The notes: generated by a model from the letters alone, not told the origin. Shown: positions 15,735-23,073, counted from the stretch's first letter. The stretch: 26,029 nt of DNA from CAZWUW01 sp964636895 (GCA_964636895.1 CAZWUW010000043.1:1-26029); one strand, 5' to 3'. Numbers and translations are program-made.

Positions 15735-16819
15735 AACTTTTCCACCCCTTCCAGCAATCCAATGACCGGTTCGCCGCCTTTGGGCACCCATACCTTGTCA
15801 GGATTAGCGCATATTTCCCGAATAGCAGACTCCTCACTGGCCACATACAAAGTATCCCCTTTGGTAGCGGCCACCATTGAGCGCAGTTTTATCCGGTCAT
15901 TAAGTGCAACAATACCGTTTTTGGTGCCGAGTATAATGGAAAAGGGACCATTCACCAACAGGCTGCTGTATACAGTCCTGAGGGCTTTTATCAGTTCTTT
16001 TTTATCTTCATCCATACGTTCGATTTCCTTCCAGAGTGGCGCGGCCACGGTAGCCACAGCAATATCCAAAGGCAAGCCATGGCGGCGCAGGAGAAAATCA
16101 AAAATATAAGTGATAGCTTCGGTATCAGTCTGCAAGGTGCATTTGTAGCCGTACATTTCGAGAAACCGGCGGTTGGCATCATAAGAAGAGATTTCACCGT
16201 TGTGGACAATAGACCAGTCCAGGAGGGTAAAGGGATGAGCGCCGCCCCACCACCCGGGGGTATTGGTGGGGAACCGGCCGTGGGCTGTCCAGGCATAACC
16301 CTTATACTCGTCCAAACGGTAGAATTCGCCAATATCCTCGGGATAACCCACTCCTTTAAAGGCGCCCATGTTTTTGCCGCTGGAAAAAATGTACGTGCCT
16401 TCATACTCGCTGTTGATTTTCATCACACAGCGCACCATAAACTCCTCTTCCGCAAGTTCGGAAGATACCAACCGGTTTTTTTTCGGCTGCACAAAATAGC
16501 GCCAGATAATGGGCGGGTTGGTTATGACGCTTACTTTGCGGGTAGGAATCATTTCACTAACGTCAACATTAAAATGTTCGTTAATAAATTCCTCCGCCTT
16601 CACCCGACTATTCAGGCAGTCATAAAAAACATGCAGGGCGTAATAATCACTGTACTCGGGATAAATACCATAGGCCGCAAAGCCCCCGCCCAGACCGTTG
16701 GAACGGTCATGCATAAGCGCAATGGATTTAATGATGTCGGTGCCGGCAACCCGCTCGCCCTTTTTGTTAATCATCCCGCTGATAGCACAGCCGGAAGGTA
16801 TTCTGGGATATCTTTTCAT
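15731..16819 (-). CDS. gltB1: Glutamate synthase class II glutamine amidotransferase subunit
   Basis: A 362-residue N-terminal-nucleophile amidotransferase that hydrolyses glutamine to feed ammonia to the FMN subunit. Visible features are PSGCAISGMI with the putative catalytic Cys, AWTAHGRFPTNT, and the SIVHNGEISSYDANRRF and LQTDTEAITYIFDF region typical of class II enzymes. From the ATG at 16819 (CAGGTGA upstream) the Cys is residue 11, so a ten-residue leader must be removed to expose it. An in-frame ATG at 16846 would lengthen the leader. It is the first gene of the five-gene operon and lies downstream of glnA1, after a hairpin. No ANTAR-type leader is seen here. Confidence 0.92.
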   Translation of the reverse strand: MKRYPRIPSGCAISGMINKKGERVAGTDIIKSIALMHDRSNGLGGGFAAYGIYPEYSDYYALHVFYDCLNSRVKAEEFINEHFNVDVSEMIPTRKVSVITNPPIIWRYFVQPKKNRLVSSELAEEEFMVRCVMKINSEYEGTYIFSSGKNMGAFKGVGYPEDIGEFYRLDEYKGYAWTAHGRFPTNTPGWWGGAHPFTLLDWSIVHNGEISSYDANRRFLEMYGYKCTLQTDTEAITYIFDFLLRRHGLPLDIAVATVAAPLWKEIERMDEDKKELIKALRTVYSSLLVNGPFSIILGTKNGIVALNDRIKLRSMVAATKGDTLYVASEESAIREICANPDKVWVPKGGEPVIGLLEGVEKL

Positions 16820-16936
16820 ACAGTTCACCTGCCATATACTAATCATTTAAATATAATTGCCACAGTTAACCTCGCGGCGCATGCAGTTGTAATTATTTTC
16901 TTTTTTGTGAATTTATTACATATACTGAAAACAGTA

Positions 16937-16967
16937 AACCGGCTAATTAAGATTGAGTTAGCCGGTT
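16937..16967 (-). terminator. Terminator between glnA1 and the glutamate synthase operon
   Basis: A perfect ten-base-pair stem, AACCGGCTAA against TTAGCCGGTT, is followed on the minus strand by TACTGTTTTC. The U tract is weak, so some readthrough from glnA1 into the synthase operon is possible. Confidence 0.7.
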
Positions 16968-16993
16968 CACAAATTCCTTTATCTAGGCCATCC

Positions 16994-18322
16994 TTAATAC
17001 TTTTCGAGATACTCGTCAAGTTCCCAAGGATGTACCTGAACCCGGAACCGGTCCCATTCAATTAGTTTCGCTTCCACATAACGGTCAAAAATGTGCTTGC
17101 CCAGGGCTTCACGCATTAAAGGATCATTTTTCATTTCCTGTACCGCTTCAAACAAATCGGCGGGCAAGCTGGGAATCCCCTCGCTGGCCAGTTCCTCCTT
17201 AGTCATGTGATAAATGTTTTTATCTGTAGATGCGGGCGGATTAATTTTGTTCTTAATACCGTCAATGCCGGCCTTTAAGGCCACAGCAATAGCCAAATAT
17301 GGGTTGCATGACGGGTCAGGGTTGCGCAGCTCAATCCGGGTGCTTACGCCACGCTTGGCCGGAATGCGGATTAATGGACTGCGGTTGCTGGAGGACCAGG
17401 CAATGTATACCGGCGCCTCAAACCCGGAAACCAATCGTTTGTATGAATTGACTGTAGGATTGGTAATCGCGGCCATGGCCCGGGCATGTTTTATCTGTCC
17501 ACCGATGTAATACAAACAATCATCACTTAACTGGTCCGGCTTGGCAGGATCCCAGAAAGCATTCTTATCTCCTTTAAACAGTGACTGATTCATATGCATG
17601 CCGGAACCGGCAATTCCATATACAGGTTTCGGCATAAAGGTAGCGTGCAGACCATGCCGTTGGGCAATGGTGCGCACCACAAACTTAAATGTCATTATCT
17701 TATCGGCAATATCCAGCGCATCGTCATACTTGAAATCTATCTCATGCTGACCGGGTGCCACTTCATGGTGGGAAGCCTCGATCTCAAAACCCAATTCCTC
17801 CAGGGTCAACACCATATCACGGCGGGCATTTTCACCCAGGTCCACAGGCGTCAGGTCAAAATACCCGGCTTTATCATGTGTATTGGTGGTAGGGCGACCG
17901 GACTCATCAGTATGGAAAAGAAAAAACTCAGCTTCCGGACCTACATTCATGGTGTAGCCCATCTCCGCGGCTTCTGCCAGAGCTCGCCGCAAAGTGTTGC
18001 GGGGACAGCCTTCAAAAGGGGTGCCGTCGGCATTATATACGTCACAGATTAACCTGGCCACCGAACCTTCCCGGGGCCGCCACGGAAATACGGCAAAAGT
18101 GTTGGGGTCCGGTTTTAAACACATATCCGATTCCTCAATGCGAACAAAGCCATCGATAGAGGAACCGTCAAACATCATCTCACCGTCCAGGGCTTTTTCC
18201 AATTGCTCAACAGTAATCGCCACATTTTTCATTACCCCGAAAATATCGGTGAATTGCAGGCGTACAAACTTTACATCCGCCTCTTTTGCTTTCAAAAATA
18301 CTTCTTCTTTGGTTAACGCCAT
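16994..18322 (-). CDS. glnA: Glutamine synthetase type I-alpha, copy 1
   Basis: A 442-residue GSI enzyme that makes glutamine from glutamate, ammonia and ATP. It has MFDGSSIDGFVRIEESDM, the metal/ATP motif VGPEAEFFLF, HHEVAPGQHEIDFKY, SGMHMNQSLF, the ATP-binding NPTVNSYKRLV, SSSNRSPLIRIP and RIELRNPDPSCNPYLA. The short length and the Arg in FVRIEESDM (the feedback-sensing Arg of Bacillus GS) point to a feedback-inhibited, non-adenylylated form. The ATG at 18322 has AAAGG upstream. Expression is probably controlled by ANTAR antitermination (hairpins at 18485-18530, terminator at 18449-18488). A close paralogue, glnA2, lies beyond an inserted transposon. Confidence 0.96.
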   Translation of the reverse strand: MALTKEEVFLKAKEADVKFVRLQFTDIFGVMKNVAITVEQLEKALDGEMMFDGSSIDGFVRIEESDMCLKPDPNTFAVFPWRPREGSVARLICDVYNADGTPFEGCPRNTLRRALAEAAEMGYTMNVGPEAEFFLFHTDESGRPTTNTHDKAGYFDLTPVDLGENARRDMVLTLEELGFEIEASHHEVAPGQHEIDFKYDDALDIADKIMTFKFVVRTIAQRHGLHATFMPKPVYGIAGSGMHMNQSLFKGDKNAFWDPAKPDQLSDDCLYYIGGQIKHARAMAAITNPTVNSYKRLVSGFEAPVYIAWSSSNRSPLIRIPAKRGVSTRIELRNPDPSCNPYLAIAVALKAGIDGIKNKINPPASTDKNIYHMTKEELASEGIPSLPADLFEAVQEMKNDPLMREALGKHIFDRYVEAKLIEWDRFRVQVHPWELDEYLEKY

Positions 18323-18448
18323 TGTTAACACAACCTTTCATTTATGTTTTGTTTATTAAACCTTCCTAACTAGACCAGCCAAGCAGCTTCAGCTAACCCC
18401 CTTTCAATAATCCAAGGTAATCTTAATACAGAGAAAAATTAAAAAACA

Positions 18449-18488
18449 CTCCCAAAAACAGGAAGCCTTATCAACCTGTTTTTAGGAG
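18449..18488 (-). terminator. Attenuator terminator in the glnA1 leader
   Basis: On the minus strand CTCCTAAAAACAGG pairs with CCTGTTTTTGGGAG (14 bp, one G-U), followed by TGTTTTTTAATTTTT. Its first four bases lie in the 3' arm of the upstream hexaloop hairpin P2, so the two structures exclude each other. Confidence 0.85.
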
Positions 18489-18530
18489 CGCCGTTGCTCC
18501 AGGTCTTCGGTGATACAACATTGTATCCCG
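18485..18530 (-). promoter_or_regulatory. ANTAR-type double hexaloop antiterminator, glnA1 leader
   Basis: Read on the minus strand, P1 is GATAC-AATGTT-GTATC (18527-18512), extended by CGG/CCG with a bulged A. After 11 bases comes P2, GGAGC-AACGGC-GCTCC (18500-18485). Both loops have six bases with A first and G fourth, the known recognition pattern for ANTAR proteins. P2's 3' arm (GCTCC) is also the start of the terminator's 5' arm. Binding of the ANTAR regulator encoded at 22299-22877 would hold P2 closed and let transcription reach glnA1. Structure is seen directly; binding is inferred. Confidence 0.85.
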
Positions 18531-18571
18531 AAATATGTACTTGAGTATATAAGATTAGTATTCTGCATTTA

Positions 18572-18599
18572 ATTATAGCATAGCCCGCGCGGATTGCAA
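18572..18599 (-). promoter_or_regulatory. Promoter of glnA1
   Basis: Minus strand: TTGCAA (18599-18594), 16 bases, TGC-TATAAT with an extended -10 (18577-18572). It lies about 40 bases before the ANTAR hairpins. All but its last base is in the left copy of the long direct repeat flanking the IS element. Confidence 0.7.
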
Positions 18600-18684
18600 T
18601 ATTTTTTTGCATTATATAATGTATACAATCTAAAACGCACCGGCCGGGGCTGCAACTGCCCCGGCCGGCGCGTTTATTTAAACC
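18573..18684. repeat. Left copy of the long direct repeat flanking the IS (probable target duplication)
   Basis: This 112-base segment, from TTATAGCATAGCCC to TTTATTTAAACC, reappears as 113 bases at 20815-20927, on the other side of the transposon. The two copies differ by four transitions and one T in a T run. It holds the glnA1 promoter and a GC-rich terminator hairpin. IS1634-family elements are known to make very long target duplications. Confidence 0.8.
18633..18675. terminator. GC-rich terminator, left (duplicated) copy
   Basis: AAACGC-A-CCGGCCGGGGC pairs with GCCCCGGCCGG-C-GCGTTT (17 pairs, one mismatch) around a TGCAACT loop. The same hairpin follows glnA2 in the right copy. Here it is stranded between the IS left end and the glnA1 promoter. 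Confidence 0.7.
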
Positions 18685-18892
18685 CTAGTTTTGCAGTAAG
18701 TTTTAATATCAATTAACCCGAAATCATTGGTATCACTNNNNNNNNNNNNNNNNNNNNNNNNNNNNNNNNNNNNNNNNNNNNNNNNNNNNNNNNNNNNNNN
18801 NNNNNNNNNNNNNNNNNNNNNNNNNNNNNNNNNNNNNCCCTAGTTTTGCAGTAAGTTTTAATATCAATTAACCCGAAATCATTGGTATCACT
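18683..18892. other. Scaffold gap of 100 N bounded by an exact 55-base repeat
   Basis: Bases 18738-18837 are N. The 55 bases before the gap (18683-18737) are identical to the 55 after it (18838-18892). This is what two contigs that overlap by one k-mer look like after being joined with a default gap. The real sequence is probably continuous with one copy, making the window 155 bases shorter here. Confidence 0.8.
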
Positions 18893-18905
18893 GATGATTT
18901 CGGGT
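18871..18905 (+). terminator. Read-in terminator at the IS left end
   Basis: A perfect 12-base-pair stem (ACCCGAAATCAT with ATGATTTCGGGT) is followed by ATTTTTATTTT. It sits upstream of the transposase promoter and would stop outside transcripts from reaching the transposase. The left contig ends in its loop. Confidence 0.8.
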
Positions 18906-18936
18906 ATTTTTATTTTAATTTTAACACTTATTTTAG

Positions 18937-18965
18937 TTGTGGACTATTGCGGGTTATGGTATAAT
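18937..18965 (+). promoter_or_regulatory. Transposase promoter
   Basis: TTGTGG, 17 bases, TATAAT, located 36 bases before the transposase ATG at 19002. It lies just inside the read-in terminator. Confidence 0.7.
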
Positions 18966-19001
18966 ATAGTTATTAAACCAACTGCTTCAAGGAGATCCGC
19001 T

Positions 19002-20717
19002 ATGTATCTAAAAAAAAGTAAAAGAAGTTCCGGGAGAGTTTATCTTTCAATTGCAGACGGCTACCGCGATAAGGAAAAAGGGCATTCAAGAACTGTTACC
19101 ATTAAATCGCTCGGCTATCTTGATGAATTACAAAAGCAGTATGATGATCCCATTGCCCATTTTGAGCAGGAAGTTCGGAAAATGAATGAACAGAAGGCTG
19201 CCGAAAAATTTCCCATCACCTTTAACATCAGTCCAAATGAACGCATTATTGCTGATTCAACCAATAGAAAAAACTTCGGTTATGCTGCCTTAAGCAAAAT
19301 CTACCATGAACTCGAAATAAACAATTTCCTTCTCAATCGTCAGCGGACCTTAAAGGCAGACTACGATACCAACAGCATCATGAAACTACTCGTCTTCTCC
19401 CGACTACTGTATCCAGCTTCAAAGAAAAAAACCTTTGAGAACAAGGGTCTGTTCTTTGAAAAAACCGATTTCTCTCTTGATGACGTTTATAGATGTCTTT
19501 CTTTTATCAATAAGCATAAAGATGCTCTCCAGTTATGGCTTCACGAGCGCATCAAACAACAATACAACCGTAATACTGAGCTTGTCTATTATGACGTGAC
19601 TAATTACTACTTTGAAATTTACGAACAGGATGAACTTAGAAAAAAAGGAGTTTCAAAGGAACACCGACCTGATTCAATCGTACAGATGGGTCTGTTCATG
19701 GATACTATGGGAATCCCCATTACCTATAACCTTTTTCCTGGCAATACAGTAGACAAGGCCACTCTAATTCCAATGCTCAGTAAAATTCAGCATGATTATT
19801 CCCTCGGCAGAATTATTGTTGTAGCAGATAAGGGCATCACTACTGGGGACAATATTTGGTACACCCTATCTGCAAAGAATGGTTATGTTCTCAGCTATTC
19901 CATTCGAGGAGCAGACCAAAAATTTAAGAAATATGTCTTGGATGAGGCAGGCTATACATGGAAGGGCGATGAATACAAAATCAAATCCAGACTTTATCCA
20001 AGAGAGATAACCGTTACCTCCACTAGGGGACGCAAGATAAAGAAAACGGTCGATGAAAAACAGGTTATCTTCTACAGCAAAAAATATGCTGCAAAAGCGA
20101 AAGCAGATCGTGCTGCAGCCCTAGCAAAAGCAAAAGACCTTATTAACAACCCAGGCAAATACAGTAAATCTACCTCCTACGGTGCCGCCAAATACATAAA
20201 AAATCTAGCATTTGACCCCGAAACCGGCGAGATTCTAGAAAAGGTAAAACATGCGCTTCTCTTTGACGAGGAAAAGTTAAGGCAGGAGGAAGAACTCGAC
20301 GGGTACTACGCTATCGTGACTAGTGAATGGAGGGAATCTGATGAAAAAATTATTGAAATATACAGAGGACTGTGGAAGATAGAAGAATCCTTTAAAATAA
20401 CAAAGAGCGATTTTGAGGCAAGACCAGTATATTTATCAACACAGGAACACATAGAGGCACATTTTCTAACCTGTTTTGTAGCACTTGTCATTTCCAGAAT
20501 ACTAGAACACCGTCTAGGTGGAAAGTATTATGTCGGAAAGATACTTGAAAGCTTAAGTAAAGCCTCATGCTCACATATACAGGAAAATTACTATTTATTT
20601 GATTATTTCGATGAAGTACTCATTGATATCGGCAATGAACTTGGGATTGATTTCGGCAAGAAATACATGCGTCTTGGGGAAATAAAAAAAATTTTAGGAG
20701 AGACAAAAAAGGTCTGA
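19002..20717 (+). CDS. IS1634-family DDE transposase
   Basis: A 571-residue transposase, full length for the family and without frameshifts. The first catalytic Asp is about residue 198 (YYDVTNYYFE), the second about 276 (VVADKGITTGDN), and the Glu about 461 in the IS4-type signature YRGLWKIEESFK. The N-terminal segment (SGRVYLSIADGYRD, SRTVTIKSLGYLDEL) is typical of IS1634 relatives. AAGGAG lies seven bases before the ATG at 19002; the frame stays open back to 18882, but that part covers the terminator and promoter. The gene looks intact, so the element may be active. It is Lys-rich and AT-rich compared with the host genes. Confidence 0.95.
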   Translation: MYLKKSKRSSGRVYLSIADGYRDKEKGHSRTVTIKSLGYLDELQKQYDDPIAHFEQEVRKMNEQKAAEKFPITFNISPNERIIADSTNRKNFGYAALSKIYHELEINNFLLNRQRTLKADYDTNSIMKLLVFSRLLYPASKKKTFENKGLFFEKTDFSLDDVYRCLSFINKHKDALQLWLHERIKQQYNRNTELVYYDVTNYYFEIYEQDELRKKGVSKEHRPDSIVQMGLFMDTMGIPITYNLFPGNTVDKATLIPMLSKIQHDYSLGRIIVVADKGITTGDNIWYTLSAKNGYVLSYSIRGADQKFKKYVLDEAGYTWKGDEYKIKSRLYPREITVTSTRGRKIKKTVDEKQVIFYSKKYAAKAKADRAAALAKAKDLINNPGKYSKSTSYGAAKYIKNLAFDPETGEILEKVKHALLFDEEKLRQEEELDGYYAIVTSEWRESDEKIIEIYRGLWKIEESFKITKSDFEARPVYLSTQEHIEAHFLTCFVALVISRILEHRLGGKYYVGKILESLSKASCSHIQENYYLFDYFDEVLIDIGNELGIDFGKKYMRLGEIKKILGETKKV

Positions 20718-20747
20718 TTCCACTACAACTTTTTGACAAAAATAAAA

Positions 20748-20788
20748 AGCCCGCAACCCGCTATACATAAGCGATTGTGGGCTCTTTT
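20748..20788 (+). terminator. Transposase terminator
   Basis: AGCCCGCAA pairs with TTGTGGGCT (one G-U) and is followed by CTTTTTG, 30 bases after the transposase stop. Inner bases CGCT/AGCG may extend the stem. Confidence 0.75.
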
Positions 20789-20814
20789 TGTCTCGTTTTG
20801 CTGCAAAACTCAGG

Positions 20815-20927
20815 TTATAGCATAGCCCGTGCGGATTGCAATATTTTTTTTGCATTATATAATGTATACAATCTAAAACACGCCGGCCGGGGCTGCAACT
20901 GCCCCGGCCGGTGCGTTTATTTAAACC
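20815..20927. repeat. Right copy of the long direct repeat flanking the IS
   Basis: The 113-base partner of 18573-18684. It holds the terminator for glnA2 and a second copy of the glnA1 promoter with its -10 changed to TATAAC by the IS junction. That promoter now points into the IS right end, antisense to the transposase gene. Confidence 0.8.
20876..20918 (-). terminator. glnA2 terminator
   Basis: A GC-rich stem, CCGGCCGGGGC with GCCCCGGCCGG around TGCAACT, extended by imperfect AAAC/GTTT pairs, lies 28 bases after the glnA2 stop. On the minus strand it is followed by TTTTAG. Confidence 0.75.
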
Positions 20928-20945
20928 TTTTGAGAGGAAGGTTTT

Positions 20946-22268
20946 TTAGTAGGTTGTCAAATAACGATCAATTTCCCACTCGTGCACCCTTACCCGATAC
21001 TCGTCCCACTCCCGGAATTTGCCCTCAATGAACTTGTTGAATACATGTTCACCCAACATTTTTTTCATTACTTCGTTTTCTTTCAATTCATTTACTGCTT
21101 CAATTAAGCTGGCCGGCAGGCTGACAATGCCCCCGGCGGCCCGTTCAGCAGCATTCATATGATAAATATTAGCAGTTGTTTCCGCCGGCGGCTTAATCTT
21201 GTGTTTAATCCCGTCAATTCCGGCGGCAAGAGCAGCGGCAAATGCCAGGTAAGGATTGCAGGCGGGGTCAGGATTTCTCAGTTCAACCCGGGTACTGTTG
21301 CCACGTTTGGCCGGAATCCGGATTAATGCACTCCTGTTGGAGGCCGACCAGGCTAGATAAACCGGCGCCTCATAACCGGGCACCAACCGCTTGTAAGAAT
21401 TGACGGTCGGATTGGTTAAAGCGGCAAAAGATCGGGCATGCTTCAAAAGTCCGCCAATATAATGCATGGCATCTTCGCTAAGCTGCTTATAGCCGTTTGC
21501 ATCAAAAAAAGCGTTCTGACCGTTTTTGAAAAGAGATTGGTTCATATGCATCCCTGAACCGTTAATGCCAAAAATGGGTTTAGGCATAAAAGTGGCATGC
21601 AGGCCATGGCGCTGGGCAATGGTGCGAACCACCAGCTTGAAGGTCATTACCTTGTCAGCCACATCAAGGGCATCGGAATACTTAAAATCAATCTCATGCT
21701 GACCTTCAGCCACCTCATGGTGGGAGGCTTCTATTTCAAAGCCCATCTGCTCCAGGTTCAGCACCATGTCACGGCGGGCATTTTCACCCAGATCAATAGG
21801 GGTCAGGTCAAAGTATCCGGCTTTGTCGTGGGTAATGGTAGTTGGCCGGCCCTGCTCGTCAACCTGAAACAGAAAGAACTCGGCTTCCGGTCCGACGTAC
21901 ATAGTGTAGCCCAAGTCGGCAGCTTCCTGCAGGGTCTTTTTCAGAATATACCGGGGATCGCCCTCAAAAGGATTGCCGTCCGGTTTGTAGATATCGCAAA
22001 TCAGGCGGGCTACCGCCCCGTCTTTGGGCCGCCAGGGAAATACCAGGAATGTTTCAGGATCGGGCTTCAGGTACATATCGGATTCTTCAATTCTGGTAAA
22101 CCCTTCGATGGAAGAACCGTCAAACATCATTTCACCGTCAAGAGCTTTTTCCAACTGCTCTACTGTAATCGCAACATTTTTTAAGACACCAAACAGGTCT
22201 GTAAATTGCAGCCGCACAAACTTGACATTGAGCTCTCTAGCTTTTTCCAATACCTCTCGCTTATCCAT
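20946..22268 (-). CDS. glnA: Glutamine synthetase type I-alpha, copy 2
   Basis: A 440-residue GSI, very close to glnA1 along its whole length. It keeps MFDGSSIEGFTRIEESDM, VGPEAEFFLF, HHEVAEGQHEIDFKY, SGMHMNQSLF, NRSALIRIPAKRG and RVELRNPDPACNPYLAFAA. All catalytic motifs are intact, so both copies are probably active. The Arg in FTRIEESDM again suggests feedback control by glutamine rather than adenylylation. The ATG at 22268 has AAAGGTGG eight bases upstream. It follows the ANTAR regulator gene by about 30 bases and is surely in the same operon, so its expression falls under the ANTAR leader at 22943-23020. The two glnA genes were adjacent before the IS arrived, a tandem duplication. Confidence 0.96.
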   Translation of the reverse strand: MDKREVLEKARELNVKFVRLQFTDLFGVLKNVAITVEQLEKALDGEMMFDGSSIEGFTRIEESDMYLKPDPETFLVFPWRPKDGAVARLICDIYKPDGNPFEGDPRYILKKTLQEAADLGYTMYVGPEAEFFLFQVDEQGRPTTITHDKAGYFDLTPIDLGENARRDMVLNLEQMGFEIEASHHEVAEGQHEIDFKYSDALDVADKVMTFKLVVRTIAQRHGLHATFMPKPIFGINGSGMHMNQSLFKNGQNAFFDANGYKQLSEDAMHYIGGLLKHARSFAALTNPTVNSYKRLVPGYEAPVYLAWSASNRSALIRIPAKRGNSTRVELRNPDPACNPYLAFAAALAAGIDGIKHKIKPPAETTANIYHMNAAERAAGGIVSLPASLIEAVNELKENEVMKKMLGEHVFNKFIEGKFREWDEYRVRVHEWEIDRYLTTY

Positions 22269-22298
22269 TTTGCAGACCACCTTTCATTTTAAGAAATT

Positions 22299-22877
22299 TT
22301 ACTTTAAATCATGAGCCAAAATAATGGCCTTAGCCACGGATTTCATGGACATGCGCTTATTCATGCTCTGCTTTTGAATGCGCTTAAAGGCCTCCGCTTC
22401 GTTTACGCCAATGGAATCCATCAAGATACCCTTGGCTTTTTCTACTAATTTCCGGGTTTCCAGGGTTTCTTTCAATTTTTCTATTTCGTCTTCCAGCGCC
22501 CGGATTTTACGATAATTTCGCATGACCAGGTCAATTACGGGAAACAGGTTTGATTCTGAAACAGGTTTGATTACGTAAGCAAAATCGCGAGGTATTTTTT
22601 GTTGGCCCAGGAACTTTATCTGGTCGTGGTTAGTCATTAAGATAATAGGGGCCAAGGCTTCCTCCTGAACGATATCGGCAACCGCTTCACCGTCCATAGC
22701 TGCCAGCCGGGCTTCCATAATTATCAGGTCAGGCTGCCGGTTTCTGATTAGCTTCAATGCACTCAAGCCGTCTTCAGCTTCCCCTACCACCACGAATCCC
22801 GCTTGCTGCAGGAGGGCCTTCAGATTCCGCCGGCCGCCGGAGTCAGCATCTGCAATCACTACTCTCTGTTCACTCAT
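22299..22877 (-). CDS. Response-regulator-like ANTAR RNA-binding antiterminator
   Basis: A 192-residue protein with a receiver-like domain (residues 4-120), a coiled linker and a C-terminal ANTAR domain (about 130-190: RKLVEKAKGILMDSIGVNEA, then EAFKRIQKQSMNK). ANTAR domains bind paired hexaloop RNA hairpins and prevent termination. The receiver keeps D10 and D12, T82 and K104 (VIKPV), but the phospho-acceptor position is Glu55 in LIIMEARLAAMDG rather than Asp, so ordinary phosphorylation is unlikely. Activity may instead follow a partner protein, ligand or RNA. It is encoded upstream of glnA2 and behind its own ANTAR-type leader, so it probably regulates itself as well as glnA1 and amtB-glnK. 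No sensor kinase lies nearby. Confidence 0.93.
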   Translation of the reverse strand: MSEQRVVIADADSGGRRNLKALLQQAGFVVVGEAEDGLSALKLIRNRQPDLIIMEARLAAMDGEAVADIVQEEALAPIILMTNHDQIKFLGQQKIPRDFAYVIKPVSESNLFPVIDLVMRNYRKIRALEDEIEKLKETLETRKLVEKAKGILMDSIGVNEAEAFKRIQKQSMNKRMSMKSVAKAIILAHDLK

Positions 22878-22942
22878 GCCAAGCCCTCCTTTTTAGTGTG
22901 TCATTCAAAAAAGGAAAAATAATGCTGCCAAAGACAACAAAA

Positions 22943-22988
22943 AAGCCCCCGGATTCCGACATCATTATCGTCGAAATGCCAAGGGCTT
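22943..22988 (-). terminator. Attenuator terminator in the ANTAR-glnA2 leader
   Basis: On the minus strand AAGCCCTTGG-C-ATTTCGAC pairs with GTCGGAATCCGGGGGCTT (18 pairs with three G-U, one bulged C), followed by TTTTTTGTTG. The 5' arm overlaps the 3' arm of hairpin P2. Confidence 0.85.
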
Positions 22989-23020
22989 CATCGCCACTAT
23001 TATGATACAACGTTGTATCA
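22984..23020 (-). promoter_or_regulatory. ANTAR-type double hexaloop antiterminator, ANTAR-glnA2 leader
   Basis: Minus strand: P1 is TGATAC-AACGTT-GTATCA (23020-23003), with A first and G fourth in the loop. Seven bases later comes a short P2, GGC-GATGAA-GCC (22995-22984), with G fourth. The GCC arm is shared with the terminator that follows. P2 has only three firm pairs, so it may need protein to form. The element precedes the gene of its likely binding protein, implying autoregulation. Confidence 0.75.
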
Positions 23021-23045
23021 AAGAGATTTAATTTTTACATAATTA

Positions 23046-23073
23046 ATTATATCATGTTTTTTCTAAAGTGCAA
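23046..23073 (-). promoter_or_regulatory. Promoter of the ANTAR-glnA2 operon
   Basis: Minus strand: TTGCAC (23073-23068), 16 bases, TGA-TATAAT (23051-23046), an extended -10. Its boxes, spacing and distance to P1 resemble the glnA1 promoter. It lies 41 bases after the glnK stop, with no terminator between, so readthrough from amtB-glnK may add to it. Confidence 0.7.

Larger units (their letters stand above)
18685..20814 (+). mobile_element. IS1634-family insertion sequence (IS4 superfamily)
   Basis: The element lies between the two copies of a long direct repeat. Its imperfect terminal inverted repeats share AGTTTTGCAG (18687-18696 left, reverse complement at 20801-20810 right) with two or three more matching bases outside. 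It carries one transposase gene, an intrinsic terminator near its left end that would block read-in transcription, its own promoter, and a terminator after the gene. The interval includes the probable false gap; without it the element would be about 1.98 kb. It is clearly more AT-rich than its neighbours and has different codon use, a sign of transfer. Confidence 0.85.

Noticed and set aside
16079..17065. A 328-codon open frame on the plus strand
   Set aside because: It is antisense to the glutamate synthase amidotransferase gene, runs over the glnA1 terminator and shows no recognisable domain.
18882..19001. Forty-residue N-terminal extension of the first transposase
   Set aside because: It covers the read-in terminator and promoter; the ATG at 19002 has a good ribosome site and the family N terminus.
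23003..23020. The palindrome TGATACAACGTTGTATCA as a DNA operator for a repressor
   Set aside because: It recurs in three leaders as an RNA hairpin with a six-base loop that always precedes a second hairpin overlapping a terminator; RNA control explains more. A DNA role is not excluded.
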